Source of the DNA: Phycomyces blakesleeanus NRRL 1555(-)
Taxonomy: Eukaryota; Mucoromycota; Mucoromycetes; Mucorales; Phycomycetaceae
Direction: 5' to 3'
NCBI RefSeq assembly: GCF_001638985.1
Contig: NW_017265162.1
Coordinates: 248,001-312,000 of the forward strand
DNA length: 64,000 nucleotides
Shown: positions 13,401 through 24,292 of the stretch, piece after piece
How the letters are laid out: each line of letters opens with the position of its first letter
How positions within the stretch are numbered: the stretch's first letter is position 1
The notes under the pieces: model-generated
Seen by the model: the letters and a program-made list of their open reading frames with translations, nothing else
Database searches by the model: none
Told to the model about the DNA's origin: nothing
Made by a program: the position numbers and the translations under genes

Positions 13401-14726
13401 TTAAAAAAAAACAAAATAGAATACAATACAATTCCTCTTTTCTTTTTTCTTAAAGAAAAAAAAGAAGGGTGGGGAAGTTGATACCTTACATGAACATGAA
13501 TCACGTCTATAATGTGTTTGGCTTTTTCCCAATCACATCCAGTAGCTGATTGGATGCACTCTAATACGTGTGAAAATGCATGGGCTTCATCGTTCCACGC
13601 AATACAGGCATAGAGTTGATTATCCTCGTCGTCTTCTTCATCTTCTTCATTTTCAGTCTTTGAGTGTGATCCAATACTACCACCTATTTTTGTGTGCAGA
13701 TCAGACATATCTCCACTGCATTTGTCCATATCTACATCTACATCTTCTTCTTCTATGCAACCGGTAGCGCCGCTTGAGGGTTCTGTTTCCATCAGATTGT
13801 CGGTATTTGATCTTCCGACCGGGTTTTTTAAATAATGGGATGGAATGCCAATGTGCTGTAATACGTTACGCTGACGTCTGCTCTCTTTGATCAGGGCTTC
13901 TGTAGATGAAGGCAGGGCGACCTCTTCAGGAGCAAGAGCAAAACAGTCAAGCATAAAGTCGAGAACGGTGGTGAATGTCTGTTGCATGTGTTTTATTACT
14001 TCAGGTGGGACAAACGCTCTGCCAGACGATATTTCTGCCACAGCAGCTGCAGCCGCGGCAGCATCTGGAGAGTGGATTCTGCATTGCAGAGGTGTCTTCC
14101 AGGCTTCTGGGTCACCGCAATCGCAACATCCACCGGAGCCAGGACTGACTGAGAAAAGAACGTCATGACCATCATGGTCTGTAGCATGGAAACATTGTGA
14201 GCAAAAGACGCAAGTGTCATCCAGACCGCAGTTCCTGAAAATAGAATACTGCTTTGAATGGGAGATTCTCAAGTATGGATTGTAATTATAGTTGTACTTG
14301 TAGCTTTTTATTATACTTTACTGCTGAAGATGCTGATTCTGATGATGTAGTTGGTTTAATTTACCTGCAACGATAGACAGGTTCTCCTTTACGAAAAACA
14401 TGACCGCATTGTCGACCGCGTTGACTTGACATGTCTTGGGGTGGTAGGACACTGTTTGTATGCCATGCCGAGCTGTGTACAGAGTTTGGTTCTTTTCCAT
14501 CTTTTTGTAATGATTGTCTCTTGGATGCAGCTTCTAGACTTTCTTTTGTGGCAAAGTAGTATTGCTGTCTGATATTTTCGTCTCCATTCCAGAGCGCTTC
14601 GTACAATCGTTCAATAATGTCATGTTTTGCGTCCTGAGAAAGCACACAATTATAGAGTAGAGGTGTCTCCCAGAGATAATCTGCTAATTTAGCAGAACTG
14701 CTGGATGGTTTAGAAGATGATGCCAT
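7448..14726 (-). CDS. UBR1: UBR1-type E3 ubiquitin ligase (N-recognin)
   Basis: Seven exons (14365-14726, 13490-14234, 12553-13366, 11424-12454, 7878-11335, 7658-7786, 7448-7583) close in phase to 2,224 residues, a normal length for Ubr1. It recognises destabilising N-terminal residues and ubiquitinates the protein for the proteasome. The zinc-binding UBR box lies at about residues 105-176 (CGHVFRKGEPVYRC, then CFHATDHDGHDV and CCDCGDPEAW). A ClpS-like region for bulky N-termini follows (about 325-400, IAWNDEAHAFSHVLECIQ). A RING-H2 is at about 1400-1530 (CILCQED, CGHLMHIKCFEAYC, CPLCKS) and the C-terminal cysteine-rich autoinhibitory module ends near GLRRGKPQYLN and KLWLQH. Acidic, low-complexity linkers separate the domains. 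The intron between 11336 and 11423 has a GC donor (CAG|GCAAGT). The start ATG at 14726 was chosen because upstream frames run through C/T-rich leader. Confidence 0.96.
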
Positions 14727-14780
14727 TAGCAAAGAAGGGGAGGAAGGAGGGGGGAGAAAGAGGGAGAGAGGGGAGGAGTT

Positions 14781-14800
14781 GGGGGGGGGGGGGGGGGGGG
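14781..14800. repeat. poly-G run in UBR1 leader
   Basis: Twenty consecutive G on the + strand (poly-C in the UBR1 transcript direction), inside a polypurine tract from about 14737 to 14808, just upstream of the UBR1 start codon. It could form a triplex or quadruplex and is prone to sequencing error. Confidence 0.9.
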
Positions 14801-14808
14801 AGAGGAAA

Positions 14809-15239
14809 AGTAGCGGAGTGAATCTATAATACGCCAACCCACTTATTCTCTTTGAGCAGAAAAATAAAAAGCAAATGAATGAAGCGGTCTTTATTGACGC
14901 GTCATCTAAAATACAGTAGCTCCTCCCCCCAAAGTTCATTTTTCAATTTACCAAATTAGCTTTAATCTTATTGAAAGCCTAATTTGCTTAATGGCTGCTC
15001 ATCAGAGTGGTTCTTTATTAAAGCATTTTTTTTTAAAAAAATCTCAACAGAATTCTAAGCAATGTTATGAAATATCTCTATTGACGCTTTCATTAGCCTC
15101 ACTTATTCTGGTGTTCAGTAACAGTTCTAGCAAACCTTGGGTGCAAAGAAGGGGATTTGGATCCAAGTTAATGTATTATATAACAACCTGTCCTCCAGCC
15201 TGGCCACTGCCATCTGTCGTTTTCACTTCTTTTTCTTTT
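14809..15239. other. UBR1 upstream region
   Basis: Presumed promoter or 5' flank of UBR1 on the minus strand. No further gene seen. A plus-strand open frame at 14991-15290 overlaps the repeated fragment described next and is probably its antisense. Confidence 0.4.
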
Positions 15240-16330
15240 GAACTCTATAGCTCACATTCCTCTTGGGCAAGGCGGCTGCATGGTTATTGAAAAATATGTT
15301 GAATGTCGACTTTGCTCTAATATTCTGTAAAATAAATTAATATTAGTTAAAATTGCTGCCAAAGACAAAGTGTGCTAGCCTTGTTATAAGCGACCAAACA
15401 GTTGGCCATGGTATATGTAACCGATCCAGCAATAATATGCTTCTTTATGGTTTCCGCAACCCACTATGCTTTTGTTAGATGCACAACGCCTTGCAACTCC
15501 GGGGTCTTTGGGAATCAAGCCAACTAAATAGTTGGTGCTAGTCCATGTTCTAAATGAGTATTGATTACTGCTGAATCTGAGAGTATGACTGAAGGATAAA
15601 TTATTTATCCTCAGCTATTCCAGTCAAACGGATCTGTCTTTATGATATTATTCTGTGCACAGATCATTATTCACATAATTGAATGTTATTTATTTTTATC
15701 AATATCATCTAGAATACACGATTACACATATTCTATCTGCAGATTTCTCTCACTGTAGTAATACTTCATTGATAGACTACAAATATGTTTAATCACAATC
15801 CAGAAAAGTTACCTGTATCTGGGTTAGAATATTAAATACAACCGATAACATAAATGCTCTTCTTTACCCAAACTCTATTGCTGATCTGACTGGAGAAGAA
15901 TCAGATCAACAGGACTTTCCAAAAGCCTAATACTCCTGGAAGATGATTCATATTAATAATTATCACTTTAGCACATACTGTAACATAAATAAGAAAAAAC
16001 GTATAAGCACCAGTAGTTAATTCTGTGTAAAGCGAATCGAATTTTATAATCTTTTTTGAAATAAAAAACAACCTACACAAGTTCTTGCGAATATTTTCTA
16101 GCGTCTTTTTTCTGTTTTACAACCCCACACAGCACCTCAATTACTTGGCTCCGTAGTAGTCCAGAGAACTATAGGTTAATGTTAGAAATAAAAGGATGTA
16201 TTTCATAATGTATATGTATTTTTACCTTCCAAACGAAGCCTTTTCTTTGTCTGATGGTTAAAGGTCTTTTGAAAATGATTTCCTGCTGTGGGAGGGAAAA
16301 TTGGATGCACTAGAAAAGAAGTAAAGGAAA
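15240..16330 (-). pseudogene. cysteine-containing gene fragment, copy 1
   Basis: Not a recognised family. On the minus strand the best exon is 15384-15588: it begins after a CAG acceptor and runs 67 codons to TAA at 15384-15386. It carries the pattern R-R-C-x8-C-x8-C-W, with an IYHGQLF motif shortly before the stop. The same frame is open in copy 2 (18520 to about 18671) with all three cysteines and the Trp kept. Further conserved pieces lie downstream (about 15240-15350, NIRAKS and KRNVSY) and upstream (about 16226-16285, IFKRPLTI, followed by a GTAAAA donor), so this was a multi-exon gene. I could not join the exons in one phase, so I call it a fragment; a living lineage-specific gene is possible. 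Confidence 0.45.
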
Positions 16331-16917
16331 GAGAGGTGTCCGCTGAATGGTACTTTATAAAATATTCAAATGGACGTTTTCAAATGACCGTATGAGTTAC
16401 ATATTGTCAATGTTTTGTACAAATGCGTAAAACATTACCAGACCTTGCCAGACAAAAATAATACTTTTTTCTCTTCTTATAGTATACATTAACTAATTCA
16501 AAAGTCTCTTCATACATCTAAGAAAACAAAACAAAAAAGCTGATTACAATAACAGAAAATAGTCTTCTAGCTCAATCTTAGTGTTCCTTAAGTCCGAGTT
16601 CTCACATTTAACGTCATCTCTAGTGAGCATTAGAATAGAGCAAATAGGCGCCACAGCTTCTTGAAACTGTATGTGGAGTAACGAAGTGATGAAAAATTAT
16701 GAAAGGCGTACATTTTACTTATCTGTGTATGTTCAACTAAGGATGAGAACTGAACCTAACATTAATATAACTAGTAAAAGAGCAAAAAAAAACACACACA
16801 GACACAAAAGCTATCTGACGTACTTTTCCTAGTGATAATGTCTTTAAAGATCTGGATTTTATCAAATTCAACTTATAAAAGTAGAGGAAGAACAAAAACT
16901 TGAACCATGGACTATTT
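16331..16917. other. spacer without clear gene
   Basis: AT-rich DNA between two decayed minus-strand gene remnants. A 61-residue minus frame at 16737-16922 has no recognisable feature. Confidence 0.4.
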
Positions 16918-18065
16918 GTCACGCCAATTGGACCCTGCCTGCAGCGATGTTCTCATGACTTCCTTCTACTAATCGAATAATAACCAGATCTATGGTATGA
17001 GAAAAACTCAGGCGACTGATATCCTCTGATCTCAAGGTTGCCTTGTGGTCTTTTTTGAGGTCTTCGAGCAAGCTCAAAGTTTCCCCACACGCACCCTATT
17101 TTTTAAAGTATTTTAATCCTTAAAGTTCTTAACTCCTAAATCGTATTTTTTTTGTTTCATTTGATTTACAGCAAGTGTTTTGTAAAAACAGATGAATGGC
17201 TGTAGCTTTATATATTTTTGTGAAAATATTGCTGGAACCTCAACTCTTTGTTCCTGGCTCACTATATAAGCCCTAGGGGCCTTTACTGACATTGACCAAT
17301 GTCTAATAGCATTGTCTACATAACATACGAGCACATTCGAAGAACGCATTTAAGTATAGCTTTGTTCAAGTTAGCTACTAACCGCGCGTATGCAGAAAAT
17401 TTACTTTGAGCTTTGAAAAAACACCATGAGAACCTTATTATAAAGCTAGGAAAGTGTCTTAATGATGGTCAACATTCCATACATAGTTTTGTAGTGGTAA
17501 AAACTTGTCTTCATTTTGTCATTGGAATTGAACCCAGAAGGTACTTCTGTCAAGGGTATCTCAAATGCAGAGGACTCATCGATTTTTATAATGCTGTCAG
17601 CATTATATTTTAGTCTTCCATCATCGATTCTCTTTTGTTTTAGCTGGCTCGTCATATATTCAAGTTCAATTTATCCTAGTAGGAAAGAAATATTGTGATG
17701 GTGACTGTGCGGGTACTTTACAGAGAACTTGATACAACTGTCAAAAAGAAATGATTTATGGCAGGATTCAAACTTTCTGATAATCTCAAGACCATTGCCG
17801 TCATATATGTGGTCCGTTTTAAAAAGAAATGAGTCTTATATTCCAGTCTTTACTGCTTCTACTTGCAAGATTATACAGATATCAACGAAAAGTTGTTTTT
17901 TTTCTGCTATAACAGTGAGCTCATTCAATTCAGTACAATCAAGAATATCTGTACTTGTCTGTATTTCATTATTGCTGGTCTATTTCAATAATAGTAATAC
18001 TAGCCTTTTTGTTTTAGTATCTAGTTCGATTGCTAAAGTTAACATACAAAGTCAAATATAATTAT
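16918..18065 (-). pseudogene. decayed lineage-specific gene
   Basis: Reading the minus strand from 18065 down to 16918, protein-like blocks follow each other but are broken by stops and frame changes. The blocks include DILDCTELNELTVIAEKKQL, then QKRIDDGRLKYNADSI and MKTSFYHYKTMYGMLTII (17446-17655), then AIRHWSMSVKAPRAYIV (17113-17349), then HTIDLVIIRLVEGSHENIAA ending at TGA near 16918. The style, a DDGR..Y..D block followed by SF.H.K...GML and HWSM, is one I associate with multi-copy proteins of unknown function in Mucorales; that link is from memory. Stops inside the blocks and the lack of splice sites at several breaks argue for a pseudogene rather than an intron-rich gene. Confidence 0.45.
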
Positions 18066-18329
18066 ACACATTTGGATAAAAGAGTATTTTATCTTTTATG
18101 GTATTATCGATGGCACTTCTTGACTAATTCTGGTACATAGCTCAAGAGGTAAATACTCTCTTCATCTAACCAGCTTTCCGCACTAAATCACATCATGCTT
18201 CTTTGGGCCAAATTATTAAAATAATAAGTACGAATTCATTTTTTTACACATTGTAATGTATACCTCAGGTTCATATAGTACAGCCTTTTGAGGAGCGTCT
18301 TCCATTCATCTTGCTTATTATATTCTGCA

Positions 18330-18840
18330 TTATCAGCCTGGATGTTGTCATATGTCGTCTCCACTCCTTTTTCTTTTGACCTCTTTAGCTCACATTATCT
18401 TTGGACAAAGCGGCTGTATAATATCAAAAAATATGTTGAATGCCGACTTTGCTCTAATATTCTATAAGCGAATTGACACTAGGTAAAATAACTATCAAAG
18501 TCAAAGTGTACTAATCTTGTTATAAGCGGCGAAACAGCTGGCCATGGTATATCCGACTGGTCCAGCAATAATATGTTTCTTCGTGGACTTTGCAACCATC
18601 TATGATTCTGTTCGATTCACAGCGCCTTGTAACTCCAGGGTCTTTGGCAACCAAATCAAACGAATAATCTGTAATAGTTTAGAAATCTAAAAGTCGAAAT
18701 TAAAAGCAAAAATGAACAAAGTGTATTTCATAATATGTATCTACTTTAACTTTCAATTAAAGCTTTTGTTTTGTTTTATCTTGTTTTGCTTGATGGTCAA
18801 AGGTCTTTTGAAAATGTTGCCATGAGAAGTAATTCTGATT
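18330..18840 (-). pseudogene. cysteine-containing gene fragment, copy 2
   Basis: A diverged direct copy of 15240-16330, shorter because about 600 bp of intron or insertion are missing. The frame ending at TAA 18520-18522 keeps DPGV, RRC-x8-C-x8-CW and IYHGQLF. The downstream block (NIRAKS) runs into an early stop, and the upstream block (IFKRPLTI) is followed by a stop and has lost the splice donor seen in copy 1, so this copy looks broken. Confidence 0.45.
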
Positions 18841-19635
18841 GCAATGGAGAAAGAATACAACAAACTTCACCTTCCCCTAAAATGCGTTTCCATCTTATAC
18901 AACTCACTTTGAACTCCGACTAAAACCCACCTTTCTTATAGCTCAAAATTTACTGGAATTGTTACTGAACTTTATATGATGTTCGCTTCTAAAACGTTAG
19001 ATGAGATTAACAAGTTGGCTTAATTGAAAAAAAAATATGTAGCCGAAGACAATGTGGCCATTAAGCAATTTTAGGCTCTCAATAACATTAAAGCTAATTT
19101 TAATGATAACAAAAACGAACTTTGGGTGATGTTAAAGCGAATTTTAGTCGGAGACCAAAGTGAATTTGATAAAATTGAAAAACGAACTTTGGTGGGGGGG
19201 GAGTCACTATAAAACGTACAATAAGAGGGACAAGAGAGGGGAAGGGTATAGTCTGCGGTCACAAAGACATTTAAGACAAAGAAAGAAAGTAAAAAAAAAG
19301 GGGGGTGTAAAATAAATGATTTATGTAAATTGTAACAGAGGGGGGAATAGTGAGATGCACACATTAAATCAAGAGATGAAAGGGTCATTACAAAGTGATG
19401 TTCGGATGGAGGGATTGTGTACAAGTGTATTGATGTTGTAGATGGTTACTGAAATGTTGGGTTGTTGAGTTTGGAGTGGCGTGTGGTTATAAGCTAGAGA
19501 AAGAGAGAGATAGTGTGTGTGTATGTGTGTGTGTGTGTGGGAGAATATGAAATTGTGTAAGTATATGATTGCTGGTGCTGTTGCTGTTGTTATGGTGGTG
19601 GTGGTAGTAGTGGTAGTGGTGGTGGTTGTTGCATA
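18841..19635. other. 3' flank of C2H2 gene with GT and GGT repeats
   Basis: No gene supported. Contains a G-rich stretch at about 19193-19201, a GT run near 19516-19540 and a GTG/GTT trinucleotide run at about 19574-19632 immediately after the zinc-finger stop codon. Confidence 0.5.
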
Positions 19636-20226
19636 TCATGAATCTTTAAATGGGCTATAGGAAGAGTTATCCATACTGACAAGAATCGCTGCAGCTTCTA
19701 ACATTTGTACTTGTTGATGTTTGGTTAAAAGAAATTTACTGGTGAGCTCCCATTCATCAGAGTGCTCCCATCGATGTTTTACTAGACAGTTTAGATGTTT
19801 GTAGACCTTGCCACATGCATCGCACCTATGAGCCTGATAATTCTTTGGTTCTGCTGAGAGACGAGCCTTACGATAGCCTTCAGAGGGTCTTCGTTGGCGG
19901 ATCTTAATCCCAGTTGTGTTTGTGGTATTGGTTGGAGTTGAAACCAATGTTTTCTCCAAGGGCTCTGGTCGTGACTTGGCCAGCGAATGGTCGATTGTGT
20001 AATTCTCAGGTAAGGAGGTTGAGAAGCGTTGGAGGGTCATGACATTAAAATGGGTCGGAAGGCTTCCTCTACGACTATCTGAGATGTCTCTGGTATTTGT
20101 CAGGGGATCGTCACCGCAAGACGACGTTGGTGGAGATGGTAGTCTGTGTAGTGCTTCTTCTACTTGCTGTTCTTGTTTCTGGTACTTTGGTTGTTGGCGA
20201 AGCTGGAGAGCAAAAGACGATAGCAT
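19636..20226 (-). CDS. single C2H2 zinc-finger protein
   Basis: An uninterrupted 196-codon frame from ATG at 20226 to TGA at 19636. One classical C2H2 finger lies at about residues 133-155 (C-x2-C-x12-H-x4-H type, CDACGKVYKHLNCLVKHRW). It is followed directly by the block HSDEWELTSKFLLTKHQQVQ and LEAAAILVSM. This finger-plus-helix arrangement (KHRWEH..W..TSK.LL.KHQQVQ.LEAA.IL) recurs in a conserved family of fungal single-finger proteins, probably transcription regulators, whose name I do not recall. The N-terminal half is Ser/Thr/Pro-rich and probably disordered. The upstream polypurine repeat is in its promoter or leader. An extra 5' exon cannot be excluded. Confidence 0.72.
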   Translation of the reverse strand: MLSSFALQLRQQPKYQKQEQQVEEALHRLPSPPTSSCGDDPLTNTRDISDSRRGSLPTHFNVMTLQRFSTSLPENYTIDHSLAKSRPEPLEKTLVSTPTNTTNTTGIKIRQRRPSEGYRKARLSAEPKNYQAHRCDACGKVYKHLNCLVKHRWEHSDEWELTSKFLLTKHQQVQMLEAAAILVSMDNSSYSPFKDS

Positions 20227-20304
20227 GATAAAGAAAAGTTGCGGAGTTTACAGTTAACAAGAAGAATAGAATGAAAAGAAGAAAAAGAAGATGAAGAGTG
20301 TGAA

Positions 20305-20520
20305 TAAAGGTAAGAGTAAGAGTAAGAGTAAAAGTGGAGGTAAAGGTGAGGAGTAAGAGTAAGAACAAGACCAAGAGTTAGTAAGAGTAAAAGTAAAGAC
20401 AATAGCAAGAACAAGAGCAAGAGCAAGAGCAAGAGCAAGCGCAAGAGCAATAGTAAGACCAAGAGATAGTAAGAGTAAGAGTAAAAGTGAGAGTAAGAGT
20501 GAGAAGAATAAGAAGGATAA
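20305..20520. repeat. hexanucleotide AAGAGT/AAGAGC array
   Basis: An imperfect array of AAGAGT and AAGAGC units on the + strand, upstream of the minus-strand zinc-finger gene. Open frames called in it are low-complexity artefacts. Confidence 0.85.
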
Positions 20521-20526
20521 GAGTGT

Positions 20527-22795
20527 TAAAGAAGAAAGTGGAAAAAATTAAAATAAGTTTTTTTTTTTCTTCTTTCTTTTTTTTAGTCTTGAAGCCACTT
20601 TACCCCTCTACAGCTCTTTCTCTCTCTCTCTCTCTCTCTTACACACACACAAACACACTATATCTTTCTAGCTCTCTCTGCCTATATCTCCTTCACCCCT
20701 CAAAAAAGGAAACTGATCAGGCAGCCCTCAATTGGGGACCACATTATCCTTTTGTTAGTGGAGCCTCTCGCTGTGTTACCTTGCTTTATTTAGAATTACC
20801 CAAAATTCAAATTAAATTATAGATTCGTAAAGGTCAAGGTCAAGGGCAAGGTGATATAAGCAATATTGATAGAGTAGCAAAGTAAGATGTCCTGGAAATA
20901 AAATAATGATTCATTGTAGCCTTGTAATATATAGGTAAATAAAAGACAACAGCCACAGGTGTAAAGAAGTTTTTTCTTTTATTTTCTTGTGGGTTTCATT
21001 GTTATATAATTACAATCAATTATTTATTTTGGTTAATAAATTTTGCTTGTTTATATATGTATATATATGTAAATATATGTAAATATATGTACCCAAATAT
21101 AAACGTACATCTTATATATGTTATATATCTATATTTATTATTTAATATTCATATTCTCTCACGTATGGTAATAGTCCGTCAATCAGTCAAAAATAGTACA
21201 AAAGATTATATGCCTTTGATAGAAAGAATTAAAGATATCGATTGAGACCAAGTAATTCAGCTTTTCAAAGACCATCTCTTGTTATTATATATACTATATT
21301 ATAATAATGTGCATAATTTTACTTATTTATTTATTACATACAGTGTTTCGCATCCAAAAAAGAAAGAAAAATGAAAAAAAAAAAAATTACAAAAATTTAC
21401 TGTTGATCAGTAAAATACTTTTTATCATCAATATATACATTATTATTGCAATCTTCTTGACTGCTTCTTCAATCCTCCCCACCAAAGGATTTCAATTTTC
21501 TTTACCCACCCTGTTCATTATATATATATATCAAACTAGATCCACCAAGATACAGTTCAATTCGCTGCTTCCAATGATGTTTACTATGTAGCCGAAAGTT
21601 CTAATCTCCATTTAATTACAGCGTTTTCGCCATGACGGATAACATTCGGTAATGAGCATCAGTAGAAAATTTATCAGATTTTGATCGACGCTTTTTCAAC
21701 TGATGAAAATACGGTATCGTACTTGCTTTCTCAATGTTATTCTTGTTGAAAATATTATGTGCCCACTGAACTGATTGTTTATCGCTAACCCTGATGAGGG
21801 ATGTCATTTTGATTCTACCAGATCACAAGTTGTGTCCATTCTTACCAAGATATTTGCCTGGGACGGCATGACATGTCTACATACCTTTGAAGAAAGATGT
21901 AAGTAGCTTTGATTCTGGTGCGACCCTTTATCAGGTTAAGTGCCTTAGTAACTTTAATTGGTGCTTTTAAAAAAGGACAAACCTTGAGCCACTTTCTGGT
22001 AATATATAGAGTAGATGAAAGAAAGAGAAAGACATCATACTCGTAAGAAGGCTAATAAATAGTAAAATATCCAACAAGATTGCGTCATAAAGTGTGTAAT
22101 GACAGCAACTCCTTATAATCTTTTGCATAACTGGCTATTGATATAGTGTATTTGTGACCAATTATTGTTTTTTTTATGGCCAAGTCTAAATTTAGCGATA
22201 GTAATTGAATATATTGTATAAATCTCAGGGCACATTATTTTGCCCTGAGGATTAGAGAAAGACACCAAGCCCAAGGTGTAGTCCAGTTAAATAAAAACAG
22301 TAGCCACGTAGGATTGCTAGTGGATTTTTTTCAAAAAGATGAAATTACCATTATCCAATCATTTTATTTAAAAACAAATTCACCTTTATTTTCGAATACC
22401 GACGAATATTCACGAATGGTTACCCCTAATATTGATGCAAAAAAAAAGATGCATAAATTTCATATTGTTACGGGCAACGCTCCATTCCATAGCTCTGGGA
22501 CTTATTGATCCCACTATAATCATAAAGAAAAATGTGTATGCGTTATATATAACATTGATGTATAGATATATTCCTCTCAATTCGCCAGAACTCAAATTAT
22601 ATTTCATTCAGGATATCAAATTACACAATATTACACATAAATCCATATATAATTTCCTGTCTCTGATTGGCTCTATTCATTGCTTAATTTGTTTTAAAAA
22701 AAATGACCAAAAAAAAAAATAGGCGTCACACCCAAAAATGAAAAGAAAAGAAAAGAAATGGGGAATTTATTGTTTTTTGGAAAAAGGTAATAATC
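20527..22795. other. AT-rich spacer with remnants and a hairpin
   Basis: No gene I can support. There is a CT run near 20613-20640 and many AT microsatellites. A 63-residue minus frame at 21616-21807 looks protein-like but matches nothing I know. An inverted repeat at 22221-22253 has arms around TCAGGGCA / TGCCCTGA with an 8-nt loop and one bulge, able to form a stable hairpin. Confidence 0.45.
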
Positions 22796-23333
22796 ATGTT
22801 CATTACCAAATGTCTTTTGGCAGCTATTCCTAAAGCAACCTCAACATTCATTCCAAAATCAATACCAAAACAAACGCCCAACCAAATTCCAAAATCCCTC
22901 ACAACAGACGAACTTTCTTCTATATTTAATATACGAACAACTATAATTACCGTTAATGATGCCTTTACACTCAAGGCCATTAAACAAACCAATCCAGCTG
23001 AATACAGAGTGGCCATTGTTGCTGGAAAAAAGAAATTAGGAAAACTTGCTGTTTGGAGAAAAAAGGGACAGAAAAGAATAAGGGCAGCCATCAGAGCTAC
23101 TTTCCCCACGCATGCCACACAAGGTGACTCTTCTTTTTTAGAAGTGACTTGTCAACTGACAGTCGATGTTAGGCTATGACTATATCTTTTTCATCAATCC
23201 ACCAGCCGTGATCTCTCCTTGGCCCTCTCTTTTAGACAAATGTACAAAGTCTCTCATTGGTCTAAATAGATCGATAGATCGTCAAAAGCGACCCAGAAAT
23301 CCAAAAAATGTCATGGAAACCAAAAAAAATTAA
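22796..23333 (+). CDS. RNase P protein (RnpA)-like, probably mitochondrial
   Basis: Two exons (22796-23123 and 23173-23333) close in phase to 162 residues; the intron is GT-AG (49 nt). The N-terminus MFITKCLLAAIPKATS is basic and Ser/Thr-containing, like a mitochondrial presequence. The core RVAIVAGKKKLGKLAVW followed by RKKGQKRIRAAIRATFP, then GYDYIFFINPPAVISPWPSL, follows the layout of bacterial RnpA (VGFVVSKKVG..V.RNR.KR..RE..R, then DYV...RP). The RnpA RNR signature is not preserved as such, being replaced by a basic RKKGQKRIR run. Bacterial RnpA is the protein subunit of RNase P and binds tRNA leaders; here the role could be that or a mitoribosomal one. Structure confident, function tentative. 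Confidence 0.55.
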
Positions 23334-24292
23334 GTGTCCATTTGATGATCAATCTTTCTTTTGATTTGGCTTATTAAAATGAAATGAATGAAGAAGAAGT
23401 AGTAGGATGACTAGTGTAAAGGCACACATGGAGTCAATAATCCAATTCCAATGCCAAATATATCTTTCTCTGTTTACTGTGCATATATATATATATATAT
23501 ATAGAAGAATAATTTCTGTACAAAGTTTAAAAGGTATCAATTAATCGATATCTATTAAAGCCCAATAAGATGATTTATTTAATTTATTTGTTTCTCGCTG
23601 TATTTATTAAAGATTCAGCATTATTGTCTATTTTACGGAGCAAAATATCACACCACATTTACAATACTTGAGACTAATAAAATAGCTTAAAAACTTAAAG
23701 AAGAAGAAGGAGAGAGAAATTCAATACTTATATATAGTGAGCTATAGAATTTGTGCAAGAGCAACTTTAAAAATATGCTATGTTAAAGGCTAAATTAAAT
23801 CGTATAAAAACCAAATAATAATATTATTATTCTTATTTGTCAAAGTAGCTGGGTTGTATTATTGTAGAGGGATCCAAGACAAGGGCAAAGAAAAGGAAAA
23901 AGAACCATCTTACTCATTTGTTTTCCCAGGGTCTTCCAAACCCGAATCAGTGAGTGAGTCTTGAGACCTCAAGGTACATCTCAAGCACCACAAAATATAT
24001 GTATTTTATGGTACCTAAAGTTCAAGTATACATACATAAATATTAAGTATTTATATATCAAGACAAGATTTGCTACAGAAAATCCTCCGCTATTCTATGT
24101 ATCTTCTCACCCACACATTCTCCGCTTGAAGAATCTGAAGTACATGATGACAAAAATATATTCTTTTCACATGCAATTTCTCCACACTTGTTAACCTCCA
24201 CCTTTCTCTTCTCTTCTCTTCTCTGGTTCTACTCTGCATTTCTTTTCTTTTCCCCCCCTTTATTCATCTCCCCCACTCTAAAAACCAACAAT
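23334..24292. other. intergenic, promoter side of b5-ACAD gene
   Basis: No gene. AT-rich with a TA run near 23487-23503; a C/T-rich stretch at about 24202-24280 immediately precedes the start codon at 24293 and is the likely leader or core promoter. Confidence 0.45.

Noticed and set aside
15240..18840. Idea that the two direct copies are LTRs of a retrotransposon around 16918-18065
   Set aside because: The copies differ in length, have coding-like conservation, and I see no primer-binding site, polypurine tract or TG...CA ends; the interior lacks reverse transcriptase motifs.
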